This document shows, one piece after another, positions 51,817-60,404 of a DNA stretch of 64,000 nt. Source of the DNA: Agreia sp. VKM Ac-1783 (GTDB taxonomy: Bacteria > Actinomycetota > Actinomycetes > Actinomycetales > Microbacteriaceae); assembly GCF_900177765.1 (NCBI RefSeq), contig NZ_FXWI01000005.1:62001-126000 (forward strand), read 5' to 3'. Within the stretch, counting starts at the first letter, position 1, and each line of letters starts with the position of its first letter. Made by a program: the position numbers and the translations under genes. The notes beneath the pieces are model-generated. The model ran no database searches, was not told the DNA's origin, and saw only the letters and a program-made list of their open reading frames with translations.

Positions 51817-52982
51817 GAGATCGTGCTTTCTGTCAGTGTGCGGGCGAGGGTGTCGAGGTGTCCGCCGACGACCTTTTCGGCCAGGCCGAGTCCGGTGGTC
51901 ATGCCGATGCCGGTGGTCACGATGGTGACGAGCACGCCGGGCTCGATCTCCTCGATGAGGAACTCCTCGGGTGCCGTGGCGTACACGCCTTGCCAGCGCT
52001 CGACCACGTCGGGCCGGCGCTGAAACAGCGTCTCGAACTCGTCGAGGAGCGCGTGAGGCGCAGCTTCGGGCTGGAAGGGCGAGACTGTGGCGCCCTTCCA
52101 ATGGCTGTCACCCACGATGAGTGAGCCGTCGGGCCGCTGCGTATACATCTGGTTGAGGTCGAGCGCGGCCAGTTCGGGTCGCTCGGCCGTGAGTCGATCG
52201 CGCACGTCGGACGAGGCGGCCATGCCCGTGAAGGCGCTGTACCGAATGAGCGACCATCCGGTGAGAAGCGGCCCGGTGAGCGGCCTCGGCAGGTCGGCGG
52301 TGACGCGCATCATGTCGAGTCCGCAGCGCACCACGCCGTATCGCTCGGCCAGCTCGGGGAACAGCTGATCGATGTCGTGGTTGACCGCGACGACGACGGT
52401 TCCGGCGTCGACCGGTCCGCGGCTGGTCTCGACCCGCCCGCTCGCGATGCGGCCGGCGGCCGTGCGCATCCGGAACTCGACGCCGCGGCCCGACAAGAGG
52501 TCGCGGATGGCGGCGGCGGCGAAGCGCGGATCGACCTGCAGGTCGAGGGGCAGTCGCGCCCCTCCCACCGCGGTGCCCGGGGGCAGGGCCGCCAGCGTCT
52601 CGATCTCGGCGGCGTCGAGGAGTTCGATCTCGACCCGGTCTGCGGCGGATCGTGGGGACCGCTGTGCGGCGAGCTCGCGGAGGAGCTGCAACTCGTCGTC
52701 GTGCCGGGCGACCACGAGGGTGCCGGCGTCGTCGATCCAGAATCCGGCGTCGCGCGCCAGGCGCAGCCAGATCTCGCGTGACGCCATCGCGTAGTCGCGG
52801 GCGACGCCCGACTGCGGGGTGAAGCAGAGGTGACCGAAGTTGCGGATGCTCGCGCCCGCGATCTCGGACGCACGGTCGATGACCAGCACCGAGCATCCGC
52901 GATCGACGGCGGCGAGGGCCGCGCCGAGCCCCACGATGCCAGCCCCGACCACCACCACGTCGAAACGCTCGATCGCGCTCAT
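51813..52982 (-). CDS. FAD-dependent oxidoreductase of phosphonate catabolism (TIGR03364-type)
   Basis: A 389-residue DAO-type flavoprotein. The FAD motif GAGIVGLGAA is at residues 13-22, and a second FAD-binding end TTGIGMTTGLGLAEKVV is at the C-terminus. The family is linked to aminophosphonate operons and is thought to oxidise AEP or its N-methyl derivatives to phosphonoacetaldehyde, releasing amine. The ATG at 52982 overlaps the phnE stop. Confidence 0.88.
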   Translation of the reverse strand: MSAIERFDVVVVGAGIVGLGAALAAVDRGCSVLVIDRASEIAGASIRNFGHLCFTPQSGVARDYAMASREIWLRLARDAGFWIDDAGTLVVARHDDELQLLRELAAQRSPRSAADRVEIELLDAAEIETLAALPPGTAVGGARLPLDLQVDPRFAAAAIRDLLSGRGVEFRMRTAAGRIASGRVETSRGPVDAGTVVVAVNHDIDQLFPELAERYGVVRCGLDMMRVTADLPRPLTGPLLTGWSLIRYSAFTGMAASSDVRDRLTAERPELAALDLNQMYTQRPDGSLIVGDSHWKGATVSPFQPEAAPHALLDEFETLFQRRPDVVERWQGVYATAPEEFLIEEIEPGVLVTIVTTGIGMTTGLGLAEKVVGGHLDTLARTLTESTIS

Positions 52983-54754
52983 CGGAAGACCCGTCGCATC
53001 CAGATCGCGAGACCCTCGACGAGCAGCACGGTGACGAGGATCATCAGCACGATCGCCGTGACGACGCCGTAGTGAGAACCCTGACTCGCGTTGAGCAGGT
53101 AGTAGCCGACGCCGCCGGCGCCCACGATGCCCAGAAGGGTGGCGGAGCGGATGTTGCAGTCGATCATGTAGAAGGTGTGGCCGATCATCGCGCGCAGCCC
53201 CTGCGGCACGGTGGCTCCGGCGTACACCTGCAGTCGCGACGCACCCGCCGCGGTGAGCGCCCGCTCGGGGCCTGCCTTGACCTCCTCGAAGGAGTCGGCG
53301 AGCAGCTTGCCGAGCAGACCGACGCCGCCGATGGCCAGGGCGATCGTGCCCGCCTGGGTGCCGAGGCCCGAGATCACGATGAGCACGATGGCGAGGATGA
53401 TCTCGGGAATGCCGCGCACCACCACGAGCAGCAGCCGCATGCCCCCGCGCACTCCGCTGTTCGGGGCGACGTTGCGGGCGGCGAGCGAGCCCACCACGAT
53501 CGACACGATCGCGGTGAGGAGGGTCGCGGCGAGCGCGATCGCGATGGTCTCGCCCATGGCGTCGAACATCGTCGAGGCTTCGTAGCTGCCGAACGAGGGT
53601 GGCCAGAACTGCACCGCGATCGCCGGAACCTTCGCCCATACGGTGACGAGGTCGCCCCACTGGATGTTGCAGATCAGGATGCTGCCGACCACGACGGCCG
53701 CCGCGATCCATCCCCACACCGTGTTGCGTACCCGCGCACTGTTCCACGGGCGGTACAGCATCGCGGCGGGGGAGGCGGCAGCGGCCTGAACGCCGAGCCG
53801 TGCAGAACCGGGCCGGATGCGCCGGAGCCCTCGGAGCATCCGGTCGCCGAGGCCTCGGCCGGTCGGCTGAATGCCGAGCATGGCGGCCCGCACGGCGCTG
53901 GAGACGACCTCCATCACTACGCAGAGCACGAAGATCACAAGGGCGAATCCGAGGCCGAGGCCGTAGTCGAGCGACTTGAACGCGAACGACATCTGCATGC
54001 CCAAACCGACGACGCCGACGTAGCCGAGAATCACCGAACCGCGCAGGTTGATGTCGTTGCGGTGCAGCACGGTGGCCACCCACGACGGCATCACCTGGGG
54101 CAGCACCCCGGCCATGAACTCCTGGAGCTTGCTTCCTCCGCCGGCGCGGATGGCCAGGCGCGGACCCTCGTCGATCTGCTCGATGGCGTCGGCGAACATC
54201 TTCGAGATCATGCCGATCGAGTGGATGCCGATGGCCAGGATGCCGGGCAGCGCACCGAGCGAGAAGATCAGCACGAAGACCATCGCGAAGACCACGTCGG
54301 GGATGGCGCGGGTGAGCACTCCGAAGAACCGGGCGAAGGCTCGCCAGCCATTGCCGGGCGTGGTGTTGGATGCCGCCAGGTAGGCGACGGGAACCGAGAT
54401 GACCGCGGCGAGCAGCGTGCCGCAGATCACGAGTCCCAGGGTGAGGCCGGTGAGGTAGAGCAGCTCGCCGGGTTCGGGAAACGAGATGGCGCCGACTCGA
54501 GTGAAGAAGCGCTCTGCGTTCGACCAGCTGCGCGCCATCTTCGCGGGGTCGATGCCGATGTTGTCGAGGGCCACGATCGACGCGGCGAGAAGGGCGAGCA
54601 GCGTGATGCCGGCGGCGATGCGCTCGGGCGAGATGCGGCGGCGCGGTGCGCGTTCGGCGACGCTGCCCGGAGGAGTCTGGGGGCCGCTCGGCTCGCGCGA
54701 TCCGGAGCGGTTGCCCGCTCGGCTGTTCGAAGAGGTGCGGGTCGCGGTACTCAT
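52979..54754 (-). CDS. phnE: phosphonate ABC transporter permease, two PhnE domains fused
   Basis: A 591-residue protein with two PhnE-type membrane domains in one chain (about residues 85-290 and 355-580). Each has the EAA-like coupling region: ADAIEQIDEGPRLAIRAGG in the first, ADSFEEVKAGPERALTAAG in the second. Fused permeases form the whole pore in one subunit. A disordered N-terminus precedes it. The start overlaps phnC (ATGA). Confidence 0.93.
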   Translation of the reverse strand: MSTATRTSSNSRAGNRSGSREPSGPQTPPGSVAERAPRRRISPERIAAGITLLALLAASIVALDNIGIDPAKMARSWSNAERFFTRVGAISFPEPGELLYLTGLTLGLVICGTLLAAVISVPVAYLAASNTTPGNGWRAFARFFGVLTRAIPDVVFAMVFVLIFSLGALPGILAIGIHSIGMISKMFADAIEQIDEGPRLAIRAGGGSKLQEFMAGVLPQVMPSWVATVLHRNDINLRGSVILGYVGVVGLGMQMSFAFKSLDYGLGLGFALVIFVLCVVMEVVSSAVRAAMLGIQPTGRGLGDRMLRGLRRIRPGSARLGVQAAAASPAAMLYRPWNSARVRNTVWGWIAAAVVVGSILICNIQWGDLVTVWAKVPAIAVQFWPPSFGSYEASTMFDAMGETIAIALAATLLTAIVSIVVGSLAARNVAPNSGVRGGMRLLLVVVRGIPEIILAIVLIVISGLGTQAGTIALAIGGVGLLGKLLADSFEEVKAGPERALTAAGASRLQVYAGATVPQGLRAMIGHTFYMIDCNIRSATLLGIVGAGGVGYYLLNASQGSHYGVVTAIVLMILVTVLLVEGLAIWMRRVFR

Positions 54755-55587
54755 CGCACCGAGCCCGCGATGGTGTCGGCGAGCAGCTCTGCCTCGATGG
54801 CCTGCAGCTCACGGGTCGTGGTGGCGACGCGGCCGTAGATCTCCATCACCTGCGCCTTCGTCAGTCCGACTGTCGTGGTGTCGAGCACGACCTCGCCGTG
54901 CCGAAGACCCACGATGCGGTCGGCCCACGAGAGGGCGAGATCGACCTGGTGCAGGCTGCAGAGCACGGTGAGTCCGCGGTCGAGGGCGATCTCGCGGATG
55001 AGAGCCATGACCTGGTCGCTGGACTCCGGGTCGAGCGACGCGACCGGTTCGTCGGCGAGCAGGATCTCGGGGTTCTGCATGAGGGCCCGAGCGATGGCGA
55101 CCCTCTGCTGCTGACCGCCGGAGAGGGTGTCGGCGCGCTGGTACGCGCGGTCGAGCAGGCCGACCCGGTCGAGGTGGCCGAGAGCGGCGAGCTTGTTGGT
55201 GCGGCCGTAAGACCAGAGGCCGAGCCGAGGGCCTCGAAGGGTGGCGAGTGCCCCGGTGAGCACGTTCTCGAGCACCGAGAGCGAGGGCACGAGCTCGAAC
55301 TGCTGGAAGATGAAGCCGACCTTGCTGCGGAGCGCGCGCAGGGGTCGACCGGAGAGCCCGGGAACATTCTCTCCGAGCACCTGGATGCTGCCGTCGGTGG
55401 GCTGCTCGAGCCCGTCGACGTGGCGCAGAAGGGTCGACTTGCCCGATCCGGAGAGTCCCAGGAGGACGACGATCTCGCCGCGCTTGACCTCGATGGATGC
55501 GCCGTTGAGAGCGGTCGTCGCGCCGAAGCGCTTCGTGACGCTCGACAGCGTGATCACGGTGTCGGTCGGTGTCTGGGGATTCGTCAT
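54751..55587 (-). CDS. phnC: phosphonate ABC transporter ATPase
   Basis: A 278-residue ABC ATPase. Walker A GLSGSGKST, Q-loop FIFQQFELVPSLSV, signature [15 protein letters not shown], Walker B ILLADEPVASLDPE and switch His in SLHQVDLALS. This layout is typical of PhnC. The start is ATG at 55587. It follows phnD by 55 bases and its stop overlaps phnE. Confidence 0.94.
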   Translation of the reverse strand: MTNPQTPTDTVITLSSVTKRFGATTALNGASIEVKRGEIVVLLGLSGSGKSTLLRHVDGLEQPTDGSIQVLGENVPGLSGRPLRALRSKVGFIFQQFELVPSLSVLENVLTGALATLRGPRLGLWSYGRTNKLAALGHLDRVGLLDRAYQRADTLSGGQQQRVAIARALMQNPEILLADEPVASLDPESSDQVMALIREIALDRGLTVLCSLHQVDLALSWADRIVGLRHGEVVLDTTTVGLTKAQVMEIYGRVATTTRELQAIEAELLADTIAGSVR

Positions 55588-55642
55588 TGCAGTCTCCGGA
55601 TCGGGTTCGTCAGCGGGTTTCGGTCTCAGGCGTCGCGCTCGG

Positions 55643-56578
55643 TCAGCTCTGGCACTGTTTCGCCTTGGTCTTGTCGCAGATGTCGCGGATGGTGTCGTAG
55701 TAGGTGTCGTCGACCGGCTTGGTCTCGTAGAACACGCTGCGGAACCCGTCGGAGTCGGCCGAGCTGACGCCCGACTTGATCATCTGGTCGATGGTGACGT
55801 CAGAGAGCGTCTTCGTGAGCTTCGTCTGCACATCGGTGGGGAGCGTGCTCGACATAACGATCGGAGCTCCGGGCACCATCGTCTGGGCGATGACGGTCAC
55901 CTTGTCGGACTTGGCGACCTCGCTGTCTTCGGCGAAGCCGGCGTCGCACTCGGTGCCCTCGCCCACCTTGGTGACGCTCACGTCGTGCTTGCCGGCGAAC
56001 ACCGGAGTGACGTCCTTCTCAGGGTCGATGCCGGCCTCGAGCAGGTTGTAGCTCGGGAACAGGTAGCCCGAGGTCGACGACGGGTCGACGAAGCAGACCT
56101 TCTTGCCCTTGAATCCGGCGAGGTCAGTGATGGAGCTGCCCTTGGGAACGATCGCCTGCGAGTAGTAGCCGGGCTCCTGGCCCTCCTTGGTGACGATCGA
56201 CGAGATCGGGGTGAGCTTTGCGCCGTTGTTCGAGGCGGTGACGTAGGTGAAGCCGGAGAAGCTGGCGACGTCGATCTGGCCGGCGATGGCGGCCTCGATC
56301 AGCGCGGCATAGTCGGTGGACTCGTGGTACTCGACCTTCTTGCCCGTCTCCTGGGCGATGTAGTCCATGAGGGGCTGGTAGTTGGTCTGGGTGTCGACCG
56401 AGTCGGGAACGACGCCGAACACCAGGGTGTTCTCGTCGACGGCGTAGGTGCCCGCACCCGAGGCGTCGTCGGTGGAGGGGGTGGATGACGCGGCAGGTGA
56501 CGCGCAGCCGGCGAGCGTGGCGGTGAGGAGCACGACGCCGGCGAGCGCGGTCGCGAGCGGTGAACGACGGATTTTCAT
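55643..56578 (-). CDS. phnD: phosphonate-binding lipoprotein
   Basis: A 311-residue substrate-binding lipoprotein of the PhnD type. The signal peptide ends with lipobox LAGC (Cys25). Conserved PhnD features: LVFGVVPDSVDTQTNYQPLMDYI, FVDPSSTSGYLFPSYNLLEAG (phosphonate pocket) and GTECDAGFAEDSEV. It probably binds 2-aminoethylphosphonate or phosphite-type ligands. ATG at 56578 was chosen. The 120 bases upstream to the EamA gene are AT-rich and likely hold the promoter; TAAGC/GCTTA inverted arms at 56645-56662 are a weak operator candidate. Confidence 0.92.
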   Translation of the reverse strand: MKIRRSPLATALAGVVLLTATLAGCASPAASSTPSTDDASGAGTYAVDENTLVFGVVPDSVDTQTNYQPLMDYIAQETGKKVEYHESTDYAALIEAAIAGQIDVASFSGFTYVTASNNGAKLTPISSIVTKEGQEPGYYSQAIVPKGSSITDLAGFKGKKVCFVDPSSTSGYLFPSYNLLEAGIDPEKDVTPVFAGKHDVSVTKVGEGTECDAGFAEDSEVAKSDKVTVIAQTMVPGAPIVMSSTLPTDVQTKLTKTLSDVTIDQMIKSGVSSADSDGFRSVFYETKPVDDTYYDTIRDICDKTKAKQCQS

Positions 56579-56698
56579 GACGGCCTTTCGGTGAGAACGG
56601 GACGCCAGAATCGTGTCATGCAGCGGAAAACAAATATACCTAAGTAAGCCCAATTCAGCTTAAGTTCATGTGTTGTATGCCTATCTCGTGCCCACCTC

Positions 56699-57577
56699 TC
56701 AGATCGCGAGCAGCACAACGCCCGCGACGACGACGAGGGAGGCAGCGATTCGCCATCCGGCTCGCCCTTCTCGCAGCACGACCACGCCGAAGAGGCTCAC
56801 CAGAATGACGCTGATCTCGCGCATCGGGGCGACGAGCGCGACGGGAGCCATGGTGATCGCCACCAGCACGAGGATGTACGACAGTGGCGAGAGCACGCCG
56901 AAGGCGACGAGTCGGGGCCAGTGCTGTCGGAACACGGTGGCGAGCTCACGACGGCGACGACCGAGCGCGGCCGTGTAGATCGGAATCTCGATCAGCGTGC
57001 AGCCCACCATAAAGGCCACGGGCGCAAGGCCCAGCTCGCGAACCGCGTGGGCGTCCCAGATCGTGTATGTCGCGATGGCGACGCCGGTGAGCAGGCCGAA
57101 GAGGATGCCGGGGTCGAGTCGCCGACGTGCCCCGGGCATCCGGCTCTCGCCCCGCTCGCGGTCGACGAGCCCGACGGTCACGACGCCGAGCAGGATGGCC
57201 GCGACTCCGACCAGCGCGACCCACGACGGGCGCTCGCCCAGAAACGCGACGGCCACCACCACGCTGATCGTCGGCCCGGTTCCCCGCGCTGTCGTGTAGA
57301 CGGTCGAGAGTCGTCCGACGGCATAGCCGCGTTGCAGCACCAGCATGTAGGCCACGTGCATCACTCCCGAGACGCCGACTCCCAGAAGGAAGGCGCCGAT
57401 GTCCGGGGTGCCCAGCCCGCCGGTGAAAGGAATGGCCCCGGCCCAGAGCACGGTGCTGAACACCGCGGACCACCAGAGGAACGGCAGGCCGATGCGGCTG
57501 ACGCCGTGCGCGAGTATGTTCCAGGCGGCGTGGCAGACGGCGGCGGCGAGAACGAGGAAGACGGCGAACGAAGACAC
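56699..57577 (-). CDS. EamA/DMT family transporter
   Basis: A 292-residue membrane protein with about ten segments in two EamA halves (SSFAVFLVLAAAVCHAAWNILAHG in the first, LSPLSYILVLVAITMAPVALVAPMREISVILV in the second, read in parts). It probably exports or imports a small metabolite. It is upstream of and co-directional with the phosphonate operon, and could supply a step of the same pathway, but a 120-bp gap separates them. Confidence 0.9.
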   Translation of the reverse strand: MSSFAVFLVLAAAVCHAAWNILAHGVSRIGLPFLWWSAVFSTVLWAGAIPFTGGLGTPDIGAFLLGVGVSGVMHVAYMLVLQRGYAVGRLSTVYTTARGTGPTISVVVAVAFLGERPSWVALVGVAAILLGVVTVGLVDRERGESRMPGARRRLDPGILFGLLTGVAIATYTIWDAHAVRELGLAPVAFMVGCTLIEIPIYTAALGRRRRELATVFRQHWPRLVAFGVLSPLSYILVLVAITMAPVALVAPMREISVILVSLFGVVVLREGRAGWRIAASLVVVAGVVLLAI

Positions 57578-57751
57578 GGGCAGACCCTTCTACCTGTCGC
57601 AGGCGCGACAAAGCAGGGTCCTCCGGGCTTTTGTCCTGTCAGATGACGGTCGTTGCATGGGCTTCGACCGTGGCGCCGCTCGGACCAGGCGAGCGTGCTG
57701 CTCCGGAACCCTAGGCGCTATCGCGGCTGACCGTAGCAGACCGAAGTGTCT
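57578..57751. other. intergenic, no gene supported
   Basis: First half of a 320-base gap between the EamA gene and the membrane protein at 57898. I see no conserved reading frame or RNA here. The second half holds a tandem repeat and copy G of the interspersed repeat. Confidence 0.5.
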
Positions 57752-57811
57752 GGCTGGGGGTTGGGCGGCTCAGGGTGCAGTGGCTGGGGGTGCAGTGGCT
57801 CAGGGCGCCAC
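57752..57811. repeat. four-unit 15-bp tandem repeat
   Basis: Four units of 15 bp starting at 57752, 57767, 57782 and 57797: GGCTGGGGGTTGGGC, GGCTCAGGGTGCAGT, GGCTGGGGGTGCAGT and GGCTCAGGGCGCCAC. Units alternate GGCTGGG and GGCTCAG. The array abuts repeat copy G on its right. Confidence 0.75.
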
Positions 57812-57884
57812 GCTCCAACTCAGGAAGAACCGTCTCTCGATGTGCAGAAGCATCCGATTCCGGCCGATTCTCCTGAAATAGAGC
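57812..57884. repeat. 75-bp palindromic intergenic repeat, copy G
   Basis: Complete copy directly after the tandem array. Left CAACTCAGGAAGAACCG, centre TGTGCAGAAGCATCCGATTC, right GCCGATTCTCCTGAAATAG. It belongs with copies B, C and H. Confidence 0.85.
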
Positions 57885-57897
57885 AGGCGAGGCGCGT

Positions 57898-58596
57898 TCA
57901 GTCGTGGGGCTCCGAGTGAAGGAAGCGGCGCAGGGCTGCGTAGCGGTACTCCTGGTAGAGGCCGTGCAGAACGGCGAGAAGCGCGGCGGTTCCCAGCCCG
58001 ACGAGGATCGACGGCGTGGCCTGCTCGGTGGACTGCACGATGATGATCGCGACGCCCGCGCCAGCCACCATCGAGTTCACCACTGCGATGGCCGTGGCCG
58101 TCGTGAAGAACACTCCGATCCAGGAATGCCGGCGGCCGATGGGCAGCATCTCGTTGGGTGCGTGCGGGCCGACGGGGCGGGGAAAGTACTTCGCCGCCCC
58201 CGGCAGGAGCGTGGAGTAGACGGCGCGGATGCGCTGGATGGAGTCGAGGGCCGCGACGTCTTCGAGGGAGGTCTCGACGAGTCGCTCATACGTGAAGATG
58301 CCGAGCAGAAAGACGACCGGGATGATCACCATGAGGAACCCCAGCGCATAGTCCGTCTGGGCGAGGAAGCCGAAGGCGACGAGGCTGCTCGACAGCGTCG
58401 TGAGGTACAGGGCGGCTCGGCTGCTGGCCTCGCTCACGGTGATGCTGCGCGCCGATTCGAGCACGAAGTGCTCGTTCATCAGCGCGCTGTAGAACGCCCC
58501 GGCGCGATCAGACAGCGCTGCGATCGCCTCGTCAGCGGTCGGCAGATCTGCCGAGGTGGCCGGCGGCAGAATCGCAGGACGCTCGTCATCAGTCAT
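57898..58596 (-). CDS. hypothetical membrane protein
   Basis: A 232-residue protein with a long acidic N-terminal helix (about residues 20-45), then four membrane segments in two pairs (about 63-85, 88-108, 165-185 and 192-212). Between pairs lies a cytoplasmic stretch (RLVETSLEDVAALDSIQRIRAVYSTLL). The motif HSWIGVFFTTATAIAVVNSMVAG recalls small actinobacterial membrane proteins of unknown function. Start ATG at 58596 with GGAGCC nearby. It is flanked by repeat copies G and H. Confidence 0.7.
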   Translation of the reverse strand: MTDDERPAILPPATSADLPTADEAIAALSDRAGAFYSALMNEHFVLESARSITVSEASSRAALYLTTLSSSLVAFGFLAQTDYALGFLMVIIPVVFLLGIFTYERLVETSLEDVAALDSIQRIRAVYSTLLPGAAKYFPRPVGPHAPNEMLPIGRRHSWIGVFFTTATAIAVVNSMVAGAGVAIIIVQSTEQATPSILVGLGTAALLAVLHGLYQEYRYAALRRFLHSEPHD

Positions 58597-58726
58597 GGAG
58601 GGCTCCTTCTCGATTGGCAGCTTACGGCGCACAATCGAGCCTAGAAAGCGACCTCCCCGCGAACCACGCCCCGCTGGGGCCAGTTGGGGCTGCGGCGTTC
58701 GAATCGACCTCTCGCGGCTCAGCCCG

Positions 58727-58800
58727 CACTAATGCAGGAAATGTTGAGGGTCTGCGTGCAGAACTTCCCGATTCCAGCCGTTTCTCCTGAATTAGAGCGG
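58727..58800. repeat. 75-bp palindromic intergenic repeat, copy H
   Basis: Complete copy between the membrane-protein gene start and the DUF1801 gene end. Left AATGCAGGAAATGTTG, centre GCGTGCAGAACTTCCCGATTC, right TTTCTCCTGAATTAGAGCGG. Confidence 0.8.
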
Positions 58801-58814
58801 CGCGAGCCGCGGGC

Positions 58815-59192
58815 TCAGGCTTTCGGAGCAGTGTTGAGCGCCGCCGCCGCGCGGATCACGGCGCGGAACGCATCCGCATCCGGTGTCTCGCCCTCGCGGA
58901 TGTCGATGGCGCGACGCACGCCCGCGCCCACCGCGAGCAGCCCTGCGGGGTCGTCGATCGACGAGCCCTTCGGGAACGTGAGTTTGACCTTGTCTTTGTA
59001 GGTCTCGCCGGTGCAGATGAGGCCGCCGAGGCTCCAGGTGGCGACGCCGAGCGGGTTGGTGGGCTTCTTCCACTTGGCCTCTTCGGTCACGTCGGGCAGC
59101 GCCTCGACGATCAGGTTCCGGATGCGCGAGAGCGTGTCGCCGCGCCAGTCGGGAAATGCGGCGATGATCTGGTCTACCTCGGGTGATGCCAT
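58815..59192 (-). CDS. DUF1801 domain protein
   Basis: A 125-residue DUF1801 (YdhG-like, SufE/ferredoxin-type) protein of unknown function. Landmarks: FPDWRGDTLSRIRNLIVEALPDVTEEAKWKKPTNPLG near the N-terminus (the WKKPxxxG motif), KVKLTFPKGSSIDDPAGLL and TPDADAFRAVIRAAAALN. It may bind small molecules or iron. The start is ATG at 59192. Confidence 0.88.
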   Translation of the reverse strand: MASPEVDQIIAAFPDWRGDTLSRIRNLIVEALPDVTEEAKWKKPTNPLGVATWSLGGLICTGETYKDKVKLTFPKGSSIDDPAGLLAVGAGVRRAIDIREGETPDADAFRAVIRAAAALNTAPKA

Positions 59193-59271
59193 GGGATGAC
59201 CTTATTGGGGTGCGGCGAGTTCTGGGCCACATTTCTGGGGAGACTCGGCAGGCGAGTCAGATGCCCCGACG

Positions 59272-59604
59272 CTAGAGCGTCAGAGACAGCACGAGTACGG
59301 CGACAGAGAACGCGAGCATTCCTAGGCAGTTCAGCCAGAATGCCTGTGTGGTGTTGCGCGCCCTGATGTGCGGCCCACGACGGTGGGTGGTTGGTTGGGC
59401 ATGGCCCTTCTCGATGAGGGAGTCGAAGACCTGAACCAGCAGAGAGTTCTTGTCGCCTGACGCCATGACCGATCCGACGCTCACGCCGCTGGCCTCGGCG
59501 ATGTCTCGAATGGTCGTCGCGTCGAATCCGCGCTCGCGGAAGAGGCTGTCGGCAGCGGTGAGTACTCGCTCTTGCGTGGCCAGTCGAAGCTCGGCGTGTG
59601 CAGC
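59272..59604 (-). pseudogene. collapsed TetR/DoxX gene pair
   Basis: One open frame begins directly after the response-regulator stop and reads the start of a TetR protein (LFRERGFDATTIRDIAEAS, GVSVGSVMASGDKNSLL), then, after about 11 unrelated residues (QPTTHRRGPHI), the end of a DoxX protein (RARNTTQAFWLNCLGML). The fused parts match the intact pair at 42524-43470 closely. An internal deletion removed the TetR ligand domain and most of DoxX, and the TetR start codon is gone. It is non-functional as either gene. Confidence 0.85.
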
Positions 59605-60288
59605 TCAGCCCGCTTGGAGCGTGTACCCGACCCCGTAGACGGTGACGAGTCGAGCGGGGCTCTGCGGGTCATCCTCGATCTTCGCGCGGAGGTTCTTCAC
59701 ATGCGTGTCGATGGTGCGGCCGCCGATCCAGCGGTCAGTTCCGTGGAGTCGATCAAGGAGCCTGGCGCGGCTGAGCACGATCCCGGGGTGCACCGCGAAT
59801 TCCTCGAGCAGGTCGAACTCGGCGCGGGTGAGGTCGAGTGACCGTTCGGCGATCGTCGCCTGACGTCGCTCTGGGTCGATCTCGAGGTCGCCGACCGTGA
59901 TCACGTTGGAGGCGGGAGCAGTTCGGCGGGCCCGTCGCAGAAGTGCACGAACCCGCGCAACGAGCTCTCGGGGGCTGTAGGGCTTGGCGAGGTAATCGTC
60001 GGCGCCGAGCTCGAGCCCGAGAAGGAGGTCGTTCTCGGTGGAACGGGCGGTGAGCAGAAGGATCGGCAGTTCGTACTGCTCCTCGCGCAGTGTGCGGCAC
60101 ACTGTGAGGCCGTCGGCGCCGGGCAGCATCACATCGAGTACGAGCAGGTCGGGCGCGGAGCGACGTACCTCGGAGAGCGCCTCGAGGCCGTCGGCCAGAA
60201 CCGTCACGTCGTGCCCCTCTCGTTCGAGGTAGCGGCGGATGAGCTCGGACTGCAGCACATCGTCCTCGACGATCAAGACTCTGGTCAC
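59605..60288 (-). CDS. OmpR/PhoB-type response regulator without adjacent kinase
   Basis: A 227-residue regulator. Receiver: acidic pair Asp9-Asp10, phospho-acceptor Asp52 (VLDVMLP), Thr in LLLTAR and Lys in YLAKPYSPREL. The winged helix is LTRAEFDLLEEFAVHPGIVLSRARLLDRLHG and GRTIDTHVKNLRAKI, read in parts. A kinase gene would usually follow; here the collapsed TetR/DoxX pseudogene does. Direct CTCACA repeats lie in the divergent gap before the lipoprotein operon and may be its binding site. Confidence 0.92.
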   Translation of the reverse strand: MTRVLIVEDDVLQSELIRRYLEREGHDVTVLADGLEALSEVRRSAPDLLVLDVMLPGADGLTVCRTLREEQYELPILLLTARSTENDLLLGLELGADDYLAKPYSPRELVARVRALLRRARRTAPASNVITVGDLEIDPERRQATIAERSLDLTRAEFDLLEEFAVHPGIVLSRARLLDRLHGTDRWIGGRTIDTHVKNLRAKIEDDPQSPARLVTVYGVGYTLQAG

Positions 60289-60339
60289 GCTCCGATCCTA
60301 TGCATGCAACAGACATGCGGTCGGGCTCTGCACCGATCG

Positions 60340-60356
60340 CTCACAAGTCCCTCACA
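60340..60356. promoter_or_regulatory. direct repeat, likely OmpR-type regulator site
   Basis: CTCACA at 60340-60345 and again at 60351-60356, an 11-bp period as favoured by OmpR/PhoB dimers. It lies between the response regulator and the divergent lipoprotein-efflux operon, 49 bases upstream of the latter's start. Confidence 0.5.
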
Positions 60357-60404
60357 TTCGGCGGCGAGTGTGGATCACAGCCACTCTCGACCTGAGGAGG
60401 AACC

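Noticed and set aside
56645-56662. TAAGC/GCTTA inverted arms and GGTATA upstream of phnD as a GntR/PhnF site
   Set aside because: Only five-base arms and a partial match to known PhnF sites; mentioned with phnD but not called as a feature.
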